In this document: one piece after another, positions 33,043 through 41,922 of the stretch
Numbering within the stretch: position 1 is the stretch's first letter
Layout: each line of letters opens with the position of its first letter
Source: Luteolibacter flavescens
GTDB taxonomy: Bacteria > Verrucomicrobiota > Verrucomicrobiia > Verrucomicrobiales > Akkermansiaceae
Length of the DNA: 64,000 nucleotides
Assembly (NCBI RefSeq): GCF_025950085.1
Contig: NZ_JAPDDS010000007.1
Coordinates: 124,001 to 188,000 of the forward strand
Reading direction: 5' to 3'
The notes under the pieces: generated by a model
Databases searched by the model: none
The model's input: the letters and a program-made list of their open reading frames with translations, nothing else
Told to the model about the DNA's origin: nothing
Made by a program: the position numbers and the translations under genes

Positions 33043-33495
33043 ATGCAGACATACGGGCCCCCTCCACACCCGCAAGCGATTCAAGATGCGGAGCATCTGA
33101 AGCTGCTTGTGATCTTTCACTATGTGGTGGGCGGGATGACCGCGCTATTCGGCTCGTTCCCGATCATTCATGTCGTGATGGGGTTCATGATGGTGGACGG
33201 CAGGGCTTTCGGTCCACCCGGTAGCGGTCCTCCGCCGGAGTTTGGCTGGTTCTTCATCGTCGTGGGTTGTTGTTTCATCCTCTTGGCGTGGACCTTAGCC
33301 ATCCTGATGATCTATTCCGGGCGATGCCTCTCCGCCCGGCGGAAGCGGACATTCTGCTTCGTGATCGGGTGCATCTCCTGTGCTGGCTTCCCGCTGGGCA
33401 CGGCTCTGGGGATCTTCACGATCATCGTGCTGCAGCGTCCGTCGGTGCGGGCACTCTTCGACCGTCCTGAGACGGGCGGCTATTTGAATTCGTAG
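33043..33495 (+). CDS. Small four-helix membrane protein of unknown function
   Basis: A 150-residue protein with four hydrophobic segments (LLVIFHYVVGGMTALFGSF, FFIVVGCCFILLAWTLAILM, CFVIGCISCAGFPLGTALGI and a shorter one around IIHVVMGFMM). It resembles small membrane proteins commonly seen in Planctomycetes-Verrucomicrobia genomes, but no function is known. The C-terminus overlaps the end of the convergent L,D-transpeptidase gene by 16 bases (33480-33495). The ATG at 33043 is chosen over the longer open frame because the hydrophobic protein starts cleanly there. Confidence 0.68.
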   Translation: MQTYGPPPHPQAIQDAEHLKLLVIFHYVVGGMTALFGSFPIIHVVMGFMMVDGRAFGPPGSGPPPEFGWFFIVVGCCFILLAWTLAILMIYSGRCLSARRKRTFCFVIGCISCAGFPLGTALGIFTIIVLQRPSVRALFDRPETGGYLNS

Positions 33496-34439
33496 CGCCC
33501 CCCGGTGACCTCGGCCTGCGGAGGCACGTGGGTGCTTTCGAAGTGATCGTAGCCTTCCTTGAGGTTCGTCCAGAAATCGAACCACTCGCTTCCTTCCTCC
33601 CGGGCCAGTCGTTCCGACGTCATGCGGAAGGGGAAGAGATTCACGCGGAAATACGGCTGTCCTTTTTTCAAGGCTGCGTCGCAGAGCGTGTAGATCTCCT
33701 CGATCTTGGGATCCGTCATCGCCAGGCAGCCGATCGAGACGCAGTTCCCGTGGATCATGATGAAGGAGCCGGTGCGCCCGTGGTGCTGGTCGTAGGCATT
33801 CGGGTAGCCGATGTTGAAGGCGAGGTGAAAGGTGCTGTCCGGCTTCATCGCGGCGGGCGGCACGAAGTAGAAGCCCTCCGGCACCTGCCCGTCGCCCTCG
33901 GCCATTTTCGGGCCTGGCTTGCCGGATTGCGCGGCCACATCCCAAGTACGGAAGTGCTCGTACTTTCCGGTGTCGCGTCTTCTCATCCACGCCTCCACCT
34001 GCCCCTCTTCCTTGAAGGCGCGGATGAAGACGGGATCACCGAAATGCAGGCCTTTCACGGCCAGCGACCGTTCCAACTCGGGCCGCACCCTCGCGGCGGC
34101 TGCCTTCGCGCGCTCCGGTCCGGGGATGTCCGAGCTCACGGCGCGCTCTTCCGGCAGGATGACTCCCTGTGGAATCACCGTCGGCTTCACGAGAATGGCA
34201 TCGGCGGCACCGGGCATGGGTAGCGCCGTGGCCGGGTCTTCAGGGAGCGTCAGATCTTCCGGTCGGGTCGGGGCCTTGGGCGCGGGCTTCTGCATCGTCT
34301 GCGGCTGGGGAGCCGGAGTGTCCGGCGTGGCACTGTTTTCCTCCCGGGGCGCGGCGGTATCCTGCGCCGTGCGTGCCTTTTCCCGGCACGCGCAGAGGCA
34401 TGCCAGCGGCAGCAGGGAGATCATCAGGAAGCGACGCAT
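33480..34439 (-). CDS. L,D-transpeptidase (YkuD domain) lipoprotein, YafK-like
   Basis: A 319-residue protein. The lipoprotein-type signal MRRFLMISLLPLACLCAC leads into a Pro/Glu linker and a YkuD domain. The catalytic motif reads HGNCVSIGCLAM (about 229-240), with the Cys and His required for L,D-transpeptidation. The overall pattern (LKGLHFGDPVFIRAFKEEG-like opening, FNIGYPNAYD) matches the YafK/DpaA branch, which in E. coli cuts lipoprotein-peptidoglycan links and does not build crosslinks. The start overlaps the end of the VanW-glycosyltransferase gene by 16 bases, so the two are co-translated. Confidence 0.87.
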   Translation of the reverse strand: MRRFLMISLLPLACLCACREKARTAQDTAAPREENSATPDTPAPQPQTMQKPAPKAPTRPEDLTLPEDPATALPMPGAADAILVKPTVIPQGVILPEERAVSSDIPGPERAKAAAARVRPELERSLAVKGLHFGDPVFIRAFKEEGQVEAWMRRRDTGKYEHFRTWDVAAQSGKPGPKMAEGDGQVPEGFYFVPPAAMKPDSTFHLAFNIGYPNAYDQHHGRTGSFIMIHGNCVSIGCLAMTDPKIEEIYTLCDAALKKGQPYFRVNLFPFRMTSERLAREEGSEWFDFWTNLKEGYDHFESTHVPPQAEVTGGRYEFK

Positions 34440-36196
34440 GCGGGGGGCGCGGGTTGGAGCACCGCGCGCAGGACCATACGCATGGCTGCGGGATCGGGCG
34501 AGGAAAGCGTGTGCAAATGCGGATGCTCCGGCAGACCGCATGCCTCGGTGGCGATGACCGGGATGCCGCTGGCCAGTGCCTGCAGCGCGAGACGCGGTTG
34601 GTGCTCGATCCATGCGGGCAGGATCAGCACCCGCGCTGCCGCGAGATCCGCCGCCGTGCCGGGCGAGCAGGCAATTTCCTTGAAGGGATCCGCCGCGCCC
34701 TCCGTCGCCCGGCCAAAGCACTTCACCTCCACCAGCGGCTCATCGAGCAGCGCTGCGGCCAGCTCGAAAGCTCCCTTGCGACCCAGACGCGAGGCGGGGA
34801 AGAAAACGGTGTCCTTTTCCGCGGGCTGCAACTCCAGTGGCTGGGGCATGTCCCAATCGATCAGCCAGGCTCGTGCGCCGAAGTGCCGGGCGATGGCGCG
34901 ATGCGGCGTGACCAGTCGTGCGGCAGCCGCCAGTGCCTCGCGCTCCGCTCGCACCAATTCCGGATCTGCGCGGAAGTCGCCGAGAGTGGTGGAGTGCGGG
35001 TGCTTTTCCTTCGCCACATCCAGCCGCCGCTGGAGCTCATCCATCGGCCAGCGCTGCATGAGCACGTCAAAGCTGCGTCCACCCAGTACCCCGGCCTGCC
35101 ACAGGTGCGGCAGCAGGTTTTGGGCGACGACGAGGTGGCGGCATTCCGGCGAGAGCATCTTCGCGTAGCGTCGTGCGAGTGCGGCATCGCCCTCCAGCAG
35201 GGCGAGCTGCCGCTTTGCCCCTTGGCCCGGCAGGCGGCGTTGCTGCCACGAGCGCAGCAGTGCCTGCAGCGTCGCGCGCTCGGTGGTCACGCCGGGTGGC
35301 GGGGACCACTTGTAGTTTGCTTTCTTCCATCGACGCCCGTCCAGTGGGACCAGCCAGCGGTCGCCCTCGCGCGAGTGGCTGCGGCACCAGCGGTCGAACT
35401 CCGGCCAGCGCGCGTCTAACAAAAATGCGGAGTGCCCCATCGAAGGCGCATGCGCAGCCGTCGCTGCCGGATGGCGGAAGCACGAGAGCATGCCGCAAGT
35501 GAGGCAGTCTCCGGATGGCGCGGGGCGGGGGATGGCCTCCGCAGGTGGTGCCGCCGTCTTCGTCATCGCCGCGCCAGCCGACCGGATGCGAACCACCAGA
35601 TCCGCCGCGGTCAGCTCCACCTCCACGCGCCACGCCGAGGTGCCGCGGAAGCGCAGGTCCACGTAGTTCCAGAAAACGGTGGCATCCAGATTTTGCTCCG
35701 CCCACGACCCCGGGACCACCCGCGAGTGGCCATGACGCTCCACGATTTCCAGCCCCGCTTCCAGTGCCGCCTGATAGAGCAATCCGCTGAGCTGGCAGAG
35801 CCCGCCGCCGATCGCCGGGACGAGGCATCCCTCACGCAACTCGCGGCCTGCGGTGAAGCCCTTGCCCTTGGTCGTACGTCCAAGCTGCCGCCAGAAGCTG
35901 AAGACCTTCCCGGCCGGAATCTCCACGCCATGGAAGGCGCGCGCGGCGCAGCGGAGGTTCTCCACCTTGCCCGCAGTCAGTGGGAATTCCGCGGGCGTGA
36001 TCTCCCGCCAAAGCGGCGCGCTTTTCTCGGCGATGACCGGCGAGTCCGCGAGCGCCGAGGCCCGCCCGTGTCTCGGTGGTCGTGACGAAATTTCCCCCAC
36101 GCCACGCTTCAACTGGAAGACGCGCGACTTGAACTGGAAGGCCAGCGCTTGAAGCGGACCGGGAACGTGACGCTCTGGAGCAGGATGATGACTCAT
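34424..36196 (-). CDS. VanW-domain protein fused to a glycosyltransferase-like domain
   Basis: A 590-residue fusion. Residues about 60-210 form a VanW domain: AFHGVEIPAGKVFSFWRQLG, then GFTAGRELREGCLVPAIGGG and LCQLSGLLYQAALEAGLEIV. The C-terminal part (about 270-580) looks like a GT-B glycosyltransferase: NLLPHLWQAGV, LVTPHRAIARHFGARAWLID, VFFPASRLGRKGAFELAAAL and ASGIPVIATEACGLPEHP. A Cys cluster (CLTCGMLSC) lies between them. VanW was named from vancomycin-resistance clusters but its role is unsettled. The ATG at 36196 is preferred to a TTG at 36226. The fusion overlaps an L,D-transpeptidase gene, which suggests cell wall work. Confidence 0.75.
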   Translation of the reverse strand: MSHHPAPERHVPGPLQALAFQFKSRVFQLKRGVGEISSRPPRHGRASALADSPVIAEKSAPLWREITPAEFPLTAGKVENLRCAARAFHGVEIPAGKVFSFWRQLGRTTKGKGFTAGRELREGCLVPAIGGGLCQLSGLLYQAALEAGLEIVERHGHSRVVPGSWAEQNLDATVFWNYVDLRFRGTSAWRVEVELTAADLVVRIRSAGAAMTKTAAPPAEAIPRPAPSGDCLTCGMLSCFRHPAATAAHAPSMGHSAFLLDARWPEFDRWCRSHSREGDRWLVPLDGRRWKKANYKWSPPPGVTTERATLQALLRSWQQRRLPGQGAKRQLALLEGDAALARRYAKMLSPECRHLVVAQNLLPHLWQAGVLGGRSFDVLMQRWPMDELQRRLDVAKEKHPHSTTLGDFRADPELVRAEREALAAAARLVTPHRAIARHFGARAWLIDWDMPQPLELQPAEKDTVFFPASRLGRKGAFELAAALLDEPLVEVKCFGRATEGAADPFKEIACSPGTAADLAAARVLILPAWIEHQPRLALQALASGIPVIATEACGLPEHPHLHTLSSPDPAAMRMVLRAVLQPAPPACVAS

Positions 36197-36217
36197 GGTA
36201 GCGCGGCGAAGCGCCTG

Positions 36218-36223
36218 AGTATA
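36218..36223 (-). promoter_or_regulatory. Candidate -10 element of the VanW operon
   Basis: TATACT on the minus strand lies 22 bases before the start at 36196, within TTGTATACTCAG. No convincing -35 box was found. Confidence 0.3.
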
Positions 36224-36291
36224 CAACGCGCGGACCGTGGAGATCTCTTCAGGGGAATCGTGAATTCTTCGTGAAGATAATCCGGCCTATC

Positions 36292-36576
36292 TCACCGCTG
36301 CCGGGCCGCGCGCAGAGCGGGGAGCAGGAATCGGGTTGCCAGTATGGCCAAGCATGTCGCGATGAGACCATAGCGCAGCCACGTTGCCACCGGCAGCGAG
36401 ATGCCGATGCCAGTGAAAACGGCGACGTAACCGGCGAGGCATACCGGGCACTTCGGCACCAGCAGTAGTAAGCCACCGGGCACCAGCCACCCGGCGAGGC
36501 GGCGCGCCCTCGCGGGTGGCTTGCTTGCCCGGGCTACCGGAACATCGGGCCCGGAGTTCTGACAGCATGCCTTCAT
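36292..36576 (-). CDS. Small cysteine-containing membrane protein
   Basis: A 94-residue protein with two to three hydrophobic segments (LVPGGLLLLVPKCPVCLAGYV, VFTGIGISLPVATWL, YGLIATCLAILATRFLLP). The CPVC motif in the first segment recalls small MerC-like or copper-handling membrane proteins, but the link is weak. Its ATG overlaps the stop of the DUF899 gene as TGATG, so the two are translationally coupled. The function is unknown; the Cys pair and partner suggest metal or thiol chemistry. Confidence 0.65.
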   Translation of the reverse strand: MKACCQNSGPDVPVARASKPPARARRLAGWLVPGGLLLLVPKCPVCLAGYVAVFTGIGISLPVATWLRYGLIATCLAILATRFLLPALRAARQR

Positions 36577-37334
36577 CACGCGTCCTTTCCGCAGCCGCAG
36601 CAGGAGCCCTTTGCCTGCTCGTATTGGTCGTGGAGACGCACCCAGCTCATGGTGTCCTCCTCATTGCGACCCAGCGGAACGAGGTCGAGGAACATCAGCG
36701 CGCCGACGGTCTGCTCGCAACCGCGCGCGTAGCAGGAGTAGGTGTGGAAGATCTCCCCGGCTTCGTTCTTGTAAAAGACACTGGTGCCGTGCGCCTCCTC
36801 GCCCCACGGCTCGATCTCGCCGTAGTTGTATTCCACCTTCCCTGAGGCGACCTGCTCGGGCGTGTAGGAAACCTTGTAGTCAAAGTTGAAGTCGTTCCCC
36901 GCGGAGGACACCCAGTTGAATTTCCAGCCCATGCGCTTTTTGAAGTGGGCGAACTCGGCGAGCGGTGCCCGCGAGACGGCGACGTAGGATACGCCCGCGT
37001 TCTCGAAATGCTGGCGCGCGCCATCCACGTGGTCGCACAGGAAGGAGCAGCCCGAGCAGCCCTCCTTCCACCCGGGGCCGAACATGAAGTGATACACGAC
37101 GAGCTGGCTGCGACCGTCGAAGAGCTCCGCCAGCGTGACCGGGCCATCGGGGCCCTCGAAGACGTAGTTTTCCTCCACCTTCACCCACGGCAGGTCGCGG
37201 CGTGCGGCGCTGAGGGCATCGCGGGCGCGGGTATCTTCCTTTTCCTTTTCCAGCAGTTCCTTCCGCGCGGCGAGCCATGCTTCGCGGGAGACGACGGGAT
37301 GATTCGTGAGATCGGGAATGGCAGGGATGCTCAT
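36576..37334 (-). CDS. DUF899-family thioredoxin-like protein
   Basis: A 252-residue DUF899 protein. Landmarks are HPVVSREAWLAARKELLEKE, FEGPDGPVTLAELFDGRSQL, FMFGPGWKEGCSGCSFLCDH (a CxxC pair near 95-98) and VFYKNEAGEIFHTYSCYARG. The fold is thioredoxin-like, but the reaction is unknown. The C-terminus ends in a Cys cluster (CCGCG). The ATG at 37334 matches the family N-terminus. It is the first gene of a pair with the small Cys membrane protein. Confidence 0.88.
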   Translation of the reverse strand: MSIPAIPDLTNHPVVSREAWLAARKELLEKEKEDTRARDALSAARRDLPWVKVEENYVFEGPDGPVTLAELFDGRSQLVVYHFMFGPGWKEGCSGCSFLCDHVDGARQHFENAGVSYVAVSRAPLAEFAHFKKRMGWKFNWVSSAGNDFNFDYKVSYTPEQVASGKVEYNYGEIEPWGEEAHGTSVFYKNEAGEIFHTYSCYARGCEQTVGALMFLDLVPLGRNEEDTMSWVRLHDQYEQAKGSCCGCGKDA

Positions 37335-37545
37335 GGTGACAAGATAAGGTTCACCCAAACAACGAACACAGGAACGATCCCGGGACAAGCAACGGAAGTT
37401 TTTCCGAAGATGTCTCATTTTCCGGCGCGGGAGGGGGAGCGCGGGAAAAATCCATTTGCGGTGTCCTGAATTCGACAGCTCGTTCGTCGGTCATGGTAGA
37501 GGCCCTGTTGTCGGGGTCGGGCAAACCTTGAAACCAACCACCATC

Positions 37546-38049
37546 ATGAGCACGTCCACCATTGATAATCCCGCCGCCGCGAAGTCTTCCGTGAAGCCCG
37601 TGCCGGAAGGCATGCACACCATCACCCCGCACCTCGTCTGTGCCGGTGCGGTGGCGGCGATGGAGTTTTACAAAAAGGCCTTCGGAGCCATCGAGATCGC
37701 CCGCCTGCAAGGCCCCGATGGCCGCCTGATGCACGGCATGATCCGTATCGGCGATTCCGCGCTGATGCTCGTCGACGAAATGCCGGAGTGCGGTGCGATG
37801 GCACCCGTCACGCTGAAGGGTTCGCCGGTGTCGATCCACCTGCAGGTGGAGGATGCGGATGCCACCTTCGAGCAAGCCGTCGCCGCCGGAGCCGAGGTGA
37901 AGATGCCGTTGTCGAACATGTTCTGGGGCGACCGCTACGGCTGCCTGCAAGACCCCTTCGGCCACCAGTGGTCAGTCGCCACGCACATCGAGGACCTCAC
38001 TCCGGAGCAGATCCAAGAAGCGGCGAAGAACGCCTGCTGCGGTGGCTGA
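37546..38049 (+). CDS. VOC-family protein (glyoxalase/PhnB-like)
   Basis: A 167-residue vicinal-oxygen-chelate protein: ITPHLVCAGAVAAMEFYKKA, MIRIGDSALMLVDEMPECG, FEQAVAAGAEVKMPLSNMFW and YGCLQDPFGHQWSVATH match the PhnB/bleomycin-resistance subgroup. These folds bind metals or small ligands; the substrate is unknown. It is a single gene, divergent from the DUF899 gene with 211 bases between the starts, where I see no clear motif. Confidence 0.88.
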   Translation: MSTSTIDNPAAAKSSVKPVPEGMHTITPHLVCAGAVAAMEFYKKAFGAIEIARLQGPDGRLMHGMIRIGDSALMLVDEMPECGAMAPVTLKGSPVSIHLQVEDADATFEQAVAAGAEVKMPLSNMFWGDRYGCLQDPFGHQWSVATHIEDLTPEQIQEAAKNACCGG

Positions 38050-38118
38050 GAAGACACCGGCTTTTGAAAGGCAGCCCGCCTTGCCGTGATCTCGTGCGCG
38101 GTAAGGCGGCTTGTGTTT

Positions 38119-38937
38119 TCAGGAGAAGAATTTCCTCAAGTTCGCGAGGCTATCCGTGGCGATGACCTCGGGCGTGGGAGAGTAGTCGAAGACTTCGACG
38201 GACACCCACCCATCATACGACGTCTCCCGCAGCGCATCGACGATGGGCGAATACTCAACCGCTCCCATGCCGGGGCCGCGGAGGTTCGGGTCATTGGCGT
38301 GGAAGTGGGCGGTCCAGTCCTTGCTCTCGCGAATCACCTGGCCGATGGGCTTGTCTTCGTAGCTCATGGCTTTCACGTCGAGGTGCAGCTTGCAGGAGGG
38401 ATGCGCGACGGCTTCGCAGAGGCGGATTGTCTCGGCGGCACTGGTGAGGAAGTTCGTCTCCACATGTCCCAGTGGCTCCATCGCGATGGTCACGCCGAGA
38501 GGCCCGCAGTGTTCCGCGGCGGCACGCAGCACCTCCACTGCCCGGGCGAAGGCGTCATCGTAATTCCATCCCGGCTCCAGCGATCGCTGCACCGGACTGC
38601 CCCACACCATGATCGTGCCACCCATGGCGTGGCAGAGATCGGCGAGGTGTCGCGCGTAGTCGGTGGTTGCCTTTCTCACCGCATCGTCCGGAGTGGTCAG
38701 GTGATAGCCGGTGGTTTTTGCCAGCAGCCAATGGAGGCCTACCACCTCCATGCCGGTGTCGCGCACCTGATCTCCCAGCGTCTTCGCATCCGTAGGAGTG
38801 AGCGTCCGCACGTCATCCGCGAGAGTGAAGGGAGCGATCTCCAGGCCCGTATAGCCGATCCGCGATGCGATGGCTGCCGCCTCGGCGAGGGGGATGGCTC
38901 CGAAGGTCTCATTGCAGATGGCATAGCGCATGGACAT
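38119..38937 (-). CDS. Sugar phosphate isomerase/epimerase (TIM barrel)
   Basis: A 272-residue xylose-isomerase-like TIM barrel: [41 protein letters not shown] and [11 protein letters not shown] carry the usual metal-binding Glu, Asp and His. The closing [15 protein letters not shown] is also typical. The protein would isomerise or epimerise a sugar or keto-sugar. It is divergent from the DHDPS-like gene across a 94-base gap holding a perfect palindromic operator, so it is likely under the same LacI regulator. Confidence 0.85.
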   Translation of the reverse strand: MSMRYAICNETFGAIPLAEAAAIASRIGYTGLEIAPFTLADDVRTLTPTDAKTLGDQVRDTGMEVVGLHWLLAKTTGYHLTTPDDAVRKATTDYARHLADLCHAMGGTIMVWGSPVQRSLEPGWNYDDAFARAVEVLRAAAEHCGPLGVTIAMEPLGHVETNFLTSAAETIRLCEAVAHPSCKLHLDVKAMSYEDKPIGQVIRESKDWTAHFHANDPNLRGPGMGAVEYSPIVDALRETSYDGWVSVEVFDYSPTPEVIATDSLANLRKFFS

Positions 38938-39006
38938 GAGAAAAGGCGGCTTTCCCGCATGACGCAATGCCATGGATGGGTGAGCGGGAATTGCTTGCGT
39001 CAGTAA

Positions 39007-39020
39007 ATTTGCATGCAAAT
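39007..39020. promoter_or_regulatory. Perfect palindromic operator, probable LacI-type site
   Basis: ATTTGCATGCAAAT is a perfect 14-base palindrome 11 bases before the DHDPS-like start and 69 bases before the divergent isomerase start. A LacI-family gene lies in the same cluster. Size, symmetry and position fit its operator, able to repress both directions. Confidence 0.65.
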
Positions 39021-39031
39021 AGTGAGGCGTC

Positions 39032-39979
39032 ATGTCGCTCGAAACCCGCCACGCCGCCAAGCGCTTCCGCCGCAAGATCACCGGATATGCCGCATGCCTT
39101 TTGCCCTTCGAAGCCGACGGGTCGATTGCGCGCGAGGCATTCCAGGCGGCCGTCGCCCGCACCACCGATGCCGGTCTCGGCTGCGCGGTGAACATGGATA
39201 CCGGCTACGCGAACTACCTGACCGCAGCGGAGCGCACCGAAATCCTGGGGCTAACAAGGGAAGTGATCGCAGGTCGCCGCGACTTCGTGGCCGGAGTTTT
39301 CGTGGAGGGACTGGAAGGAGAACTCGTCGATCTCTATCGCCGCCAGATGGACGAGATCGTCTCCTTCGGTGGCACGCCGATTCTCTTCCAGACGACCCGC
39401 TTTCACGACTGGACGCCCGCGCAGATCGTGGAGCTGTATGCGAGGGTTTGCGAAGGGCACGAGTCCGTCTTCGGCTTCGAACTCGGCAAGATGTTCGCGC
39501 CGAATGGCATGATCTACGATGAGGAAACCATTCGCGGGCTGATGACGATCCCGGCACTGAAGGGCATCAAACACTCCTCTCTGGATCGCGGGAAGGAACT
39601 CCGCCGCCTGGAGATCCGCGATGAGGTGCGGCCGGACTTCATGATCTTCACCGGCAATGACCTCGGCATCGACATGACCGAGTATGGCTCCGACTACCTG
39701 CTCGGGCTCGCCGCCTTTTGCCCGGAGAAATTCGCGCTGCGCGACCAGTATTGGCTGGAGGGCGACGAACGCTACGCGGAGCTGACCGATGCTCTGCAGT
39801 ATCTCGGGAATGTGGGCTTCCGTGCGCCCGTGCCTGCCTACAAGCACAGTTGCGCCGTCTTCCAGCATCTCATCGGCCGCATCCCCACGTCCGAGCCGCA
39901 TCCGCTCTGCCCGCGCCGTCCGGACTGGGAGGCTGGCATCATCGGGGATTGCGCGAAGCGCCTCGGATACGATCTCTGA
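39032..39979 (+). CDS. Dihydrodipicolinate synthase-family aldolase/lyase
   Basis: A 315-residue TIM-barrel enzyme of the DHDPS/N-acetylneuraminate lyase family. The Schiff-base lysine is in [12 protein letters not shown] (about residue 182). The active-site Tyr of true DHDPS is not evident: the matching strand reads [13 protein letters not shown]. The substrate loop is also unusual ([11 protein letters not shown]). It is therefore more likely a sugar-acid or keto-sugar aldolase or dehydratase than a lysine-pathway enzyme. It is first in a four-gene unit: lyase, LacI regulator, isomerase and dehydrogenase. Confidence 0.85.
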   Translation: MSLETRHAAKRFRRKITGYAACLLPFEADGSIAREAFQAAVARTTDAGLGCAVNMDTGYANYLTAAERTEILGLTREVIAGRRDFVAGVFVEGLEGELVDLYRRQMDEIVSFGGTPILFQTTRFHDWTPAQIVELYARVCEGHESVFGFELGKMFAPNGMIYDEETIRGLMTIPALKGIKHSSLDRGKELRRLEIRDEVRPDFMIFTGNDLGIDMTEYGSDYLLGLAAFCPEKFALRDQYWLEGDERYAELTDALQYLGNVGFRAPVPAYKHSCAVFQHLIGRIPTSEPHPLCPRRPDWEAGIIGDCAKRLGYDL

Positions 39980-39983
39980 AGGT

Positions 39984-40991
39984 ATGCCAACGATCGACGA
40001 CATCGCCCGCGAACTGGGCATCTCCTCCGCCACCGTCTCGCGTGCCCTCAATGGATCGCGGCTGGTGACGGCAGACATGCGGGCGAAAGTCGCCGAGGTG
40101 GCGGACCGGATCGGCTACGAGAAACGTAGTATCCGCCGCCATCGTGGGCGCGCGATCCTGAGCGTGAAGCTCGTGCTGCCGCGCCACGCGGAGCCGGAGC
40201 GGGCGCTATTCTACGACTTCGCCGCACTCATCGAGGGGCTGCGTCGTGGCTTCACCCAGTGCGGGCTGAATCTCCTGTGCGAGATCAATTCACCCGAGTT
40301 CGAGCCCTATCCGCACAAGAAGGGAGGCGACATCGATGCCTTCGTCTTCGCCTTCCAACGCCCGTCGCAGCAGACGCTGAAAAGCCTGCGTGAGCACGGC
40401 ACGCCTTTCGTGGTGCTGAACCGCTCGATCCCCGGGCTGCCCTGTGTCGCCTCGGATCACTCCGCGGGAATGCTGGACCTGCTCGATCACCTGCGCTCGA
40501 CGATGGGGGAGATCCGCCCGCGTTTCGTTTCGATCGAAGGCCTCGGGCAGATCCATGAGGAGCGGCTCGATGGCTTCGAGCAAGCTTGCCGACGACGCGG
40601 GATTTCCTTCGACCGGGAGAAAGACACGACGGTGATCCGTGACATCGCATCGATCCAATCCTCCAAGGTCGCCACAGCGGCAAAGGGAGCGAACGTGCTG
40701 GTCTGCGTGAATGATATCGTCGGCACGGTCGTGCTGACGGAGCTGGATCGCCTCGGCATTTCGGTTCCGGCTCAGATGGTCGTGACCGGCTTTGACGATT
40801 CGCCGGTGCGCCGGCTTTCCCGCCCGCTGCTCACCACGGTCAGTCTGCCGGTGGAGGAGCTTGCCCGCTATGCCGCCACGCGCCTGCAAGCGGAGATCAT
40901 CGAGAATGAAGCGCCCGCAGCCCTTCTTCGGGTGAGCGGCCAACTTGTGCCGGGGGATTCCACCCCGGCCGCTCCTTCCATCCAGCCATGA
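39984..40991 (+). CDS. LacI-family transcriptional regulator of the sugar cluster
   Basis: A 335-residue repressor. The helix-turn-helix is IDDIARELGISSATVSRALN (residues 4-23), followed by a hinge and an effector domain (SVKLVLPRHAEPERALFYDF to VVTGFDDSPVRRLSRPLLTT). It begins 4 bases after the lyase stop and ends with an ATGA overlap into the isomerase gene, so it is co-expressed with what it probably controls. The likely operator is the palindrome at 39007-39020. The effector would be an intermediate or the inducing sugar. Confidence 0.92.
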   Translation: MPTIDDIARELGISSATVSRALNGSRLVTADMRAKVAEVADRIGYEKRSIRRHRGRAILSVKLVLPRHAEPERALFYDFAALIEGLRRGFTQCGLNLLCEINSPEFEPYPHKKGGDIDAFVFAFQRPSQQTLKSLREHGTPFVVLNRSIPGLPCVASDHSAGMLDLLDHLRSTMGEIRPRFVSIEGLGQIHEERLDGFEQACRRRGISFDREKDTTVIRDIASIQSSKVATAAKGANVLVCVNDIVGTVVLTELDRLGISVPAQMVVTGFDDSPVRRLSRPLLTTVSLPVEELARYAATRLQAEIIENEAPAALLRVSGQLVPGDSTPAAPSIQP

Positions 40992-41800
40992 CGCCCGACC
41001 GCCTCGCCATCCACACCTTCACGAACAAGCCGTGGTCGATCCACGAGTGCTTGGAGAACTACGCGCGTCGCGGCATCGGCGGCGTCTCGATCTGGCGTGA
41101 GACCGTGGCGGGGCAGGATCTCGCGAAGGTGAAGAAGCACCTCGATGACAGCGGCCTTCAGCCTGTCAGTCTGGTCCGCGGCGGCTTCTTCACAGGTAAG
41201 GATGCGGAGACCCGCGAGGCCGCCATCGATTCTAACAGATCCGCCTTGATCGAGGCCGAAGCTCTTGGCCTGCCGATGATCGTCCTTGTCTGTGGCGCGA
41301 CGATCGGACAGACGCCGGAGGAGAATCTCGATCAGATCCGCGACGGTATCTCGGCGCTTTTACCACAGGCCGAGAGTGCCGGGATCAAGCTCGCCATCGA
41401 GCCGCTGCACCCGGTGTATGCGGGTGATCGCTCCGCCGTCGCCTCGATGCGCGATGCGAACGAACTCGCCGAGTCGATCAATCATCCGCTGGTCGGTGTG
41501 GCGCTCGATGTCTTCCACGTCTGGTGGGAGAGCGGGCTGGAAGTGCAGATCCAGCGATGTGCAGATGCGAAGCGGTTGTTCGCCTTCCACGTCTGTGAAT
41601 TCAAGCCGGACTTCGACCACGTCCTCCTTGACCGCGGCCTACCCGGCGAAGGCGTGAATGCCGCGGCACGCATCGCGAAGATGGTTCGGGCTGCGGGTTT
41701 TGACGGACTCAGCGAAGTCGAAATTTTCTCACGCAAGTATTGGTCCGAGAACCAACACGACTTTCTCGGGAAGATCATCGAAAGCTGCGAACCGCTCTGA
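40988..41800 (+). CDS. Sugar phosphate isomerase/epimerase (TIM barrel), second copy
   Basis: A 270-residue xylose-isomerase-like TIM barrel: RLAIHTFTNKPWSIHECLEN, KLAIEPLHPVYAGDRSAVAS and GVALDVFHVWWES carry the metal-ligand Glu, Asp and His. FHVCEFKPDFDHVLLDRGLP adds the usual late His and Asp. It differs clearly from the divergent isomerase at 38119, so the cluster contains two distinct epimerase-type steps. It overlaps the LacI gene by ATGA. Confidence 0.86.
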   Translation: MTPDRLAIHTFTNKPWSIHECLENYARRGIGGVSIWRETVAGQDLAKVKKHLDDSGLQPVSLVRGGFFTGKDAETREAAIDSNRSALIEAEALGLPMIVLVCGATIGQTPEENLDQIRDGISALLPQAESAGIKLAIEPLHPVYAGDRSAVASMRDANELAESINHPLVGVALDVFHVWWESGLEVQIQRCADAKRLFAFHVCEFKPDFDHVLLDRGLPGEGVNAAARIAKMVRAAGFDGLSEVEIFSRKYWSENQHDFLGKIIESCEPL

Positions 41801-41878
41801 TGAGCGATTGGCCGAGTGGCCGGTGAGAAACCAAGAGCCGCCTTCTACCATCCGGCCTCGTTGCGACAAATTTCCACC

Positions 41879-41899
41879 GATCACTGATCACCGATCACC
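41879..41899. repeat. Three seven-base repeats upstream of the dehydrogenase gene
   Basis: GATCACT, GATCACC and GATCACC follow in perfect tandem, ending 23 bases before the start at 41923. They share period and placement with the arrays at 26448, 26837 and 46555, though the unit differs. Confidence 0.5.
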
Positions 41900-41922
41900 C
41901 GGCACACTGCCTTTTAAAGAAT

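Noticed and set aside
41879..41899. CRISPR-like repeats
   Set aside because: Units are seven bases without spacers and no cas genes are present.
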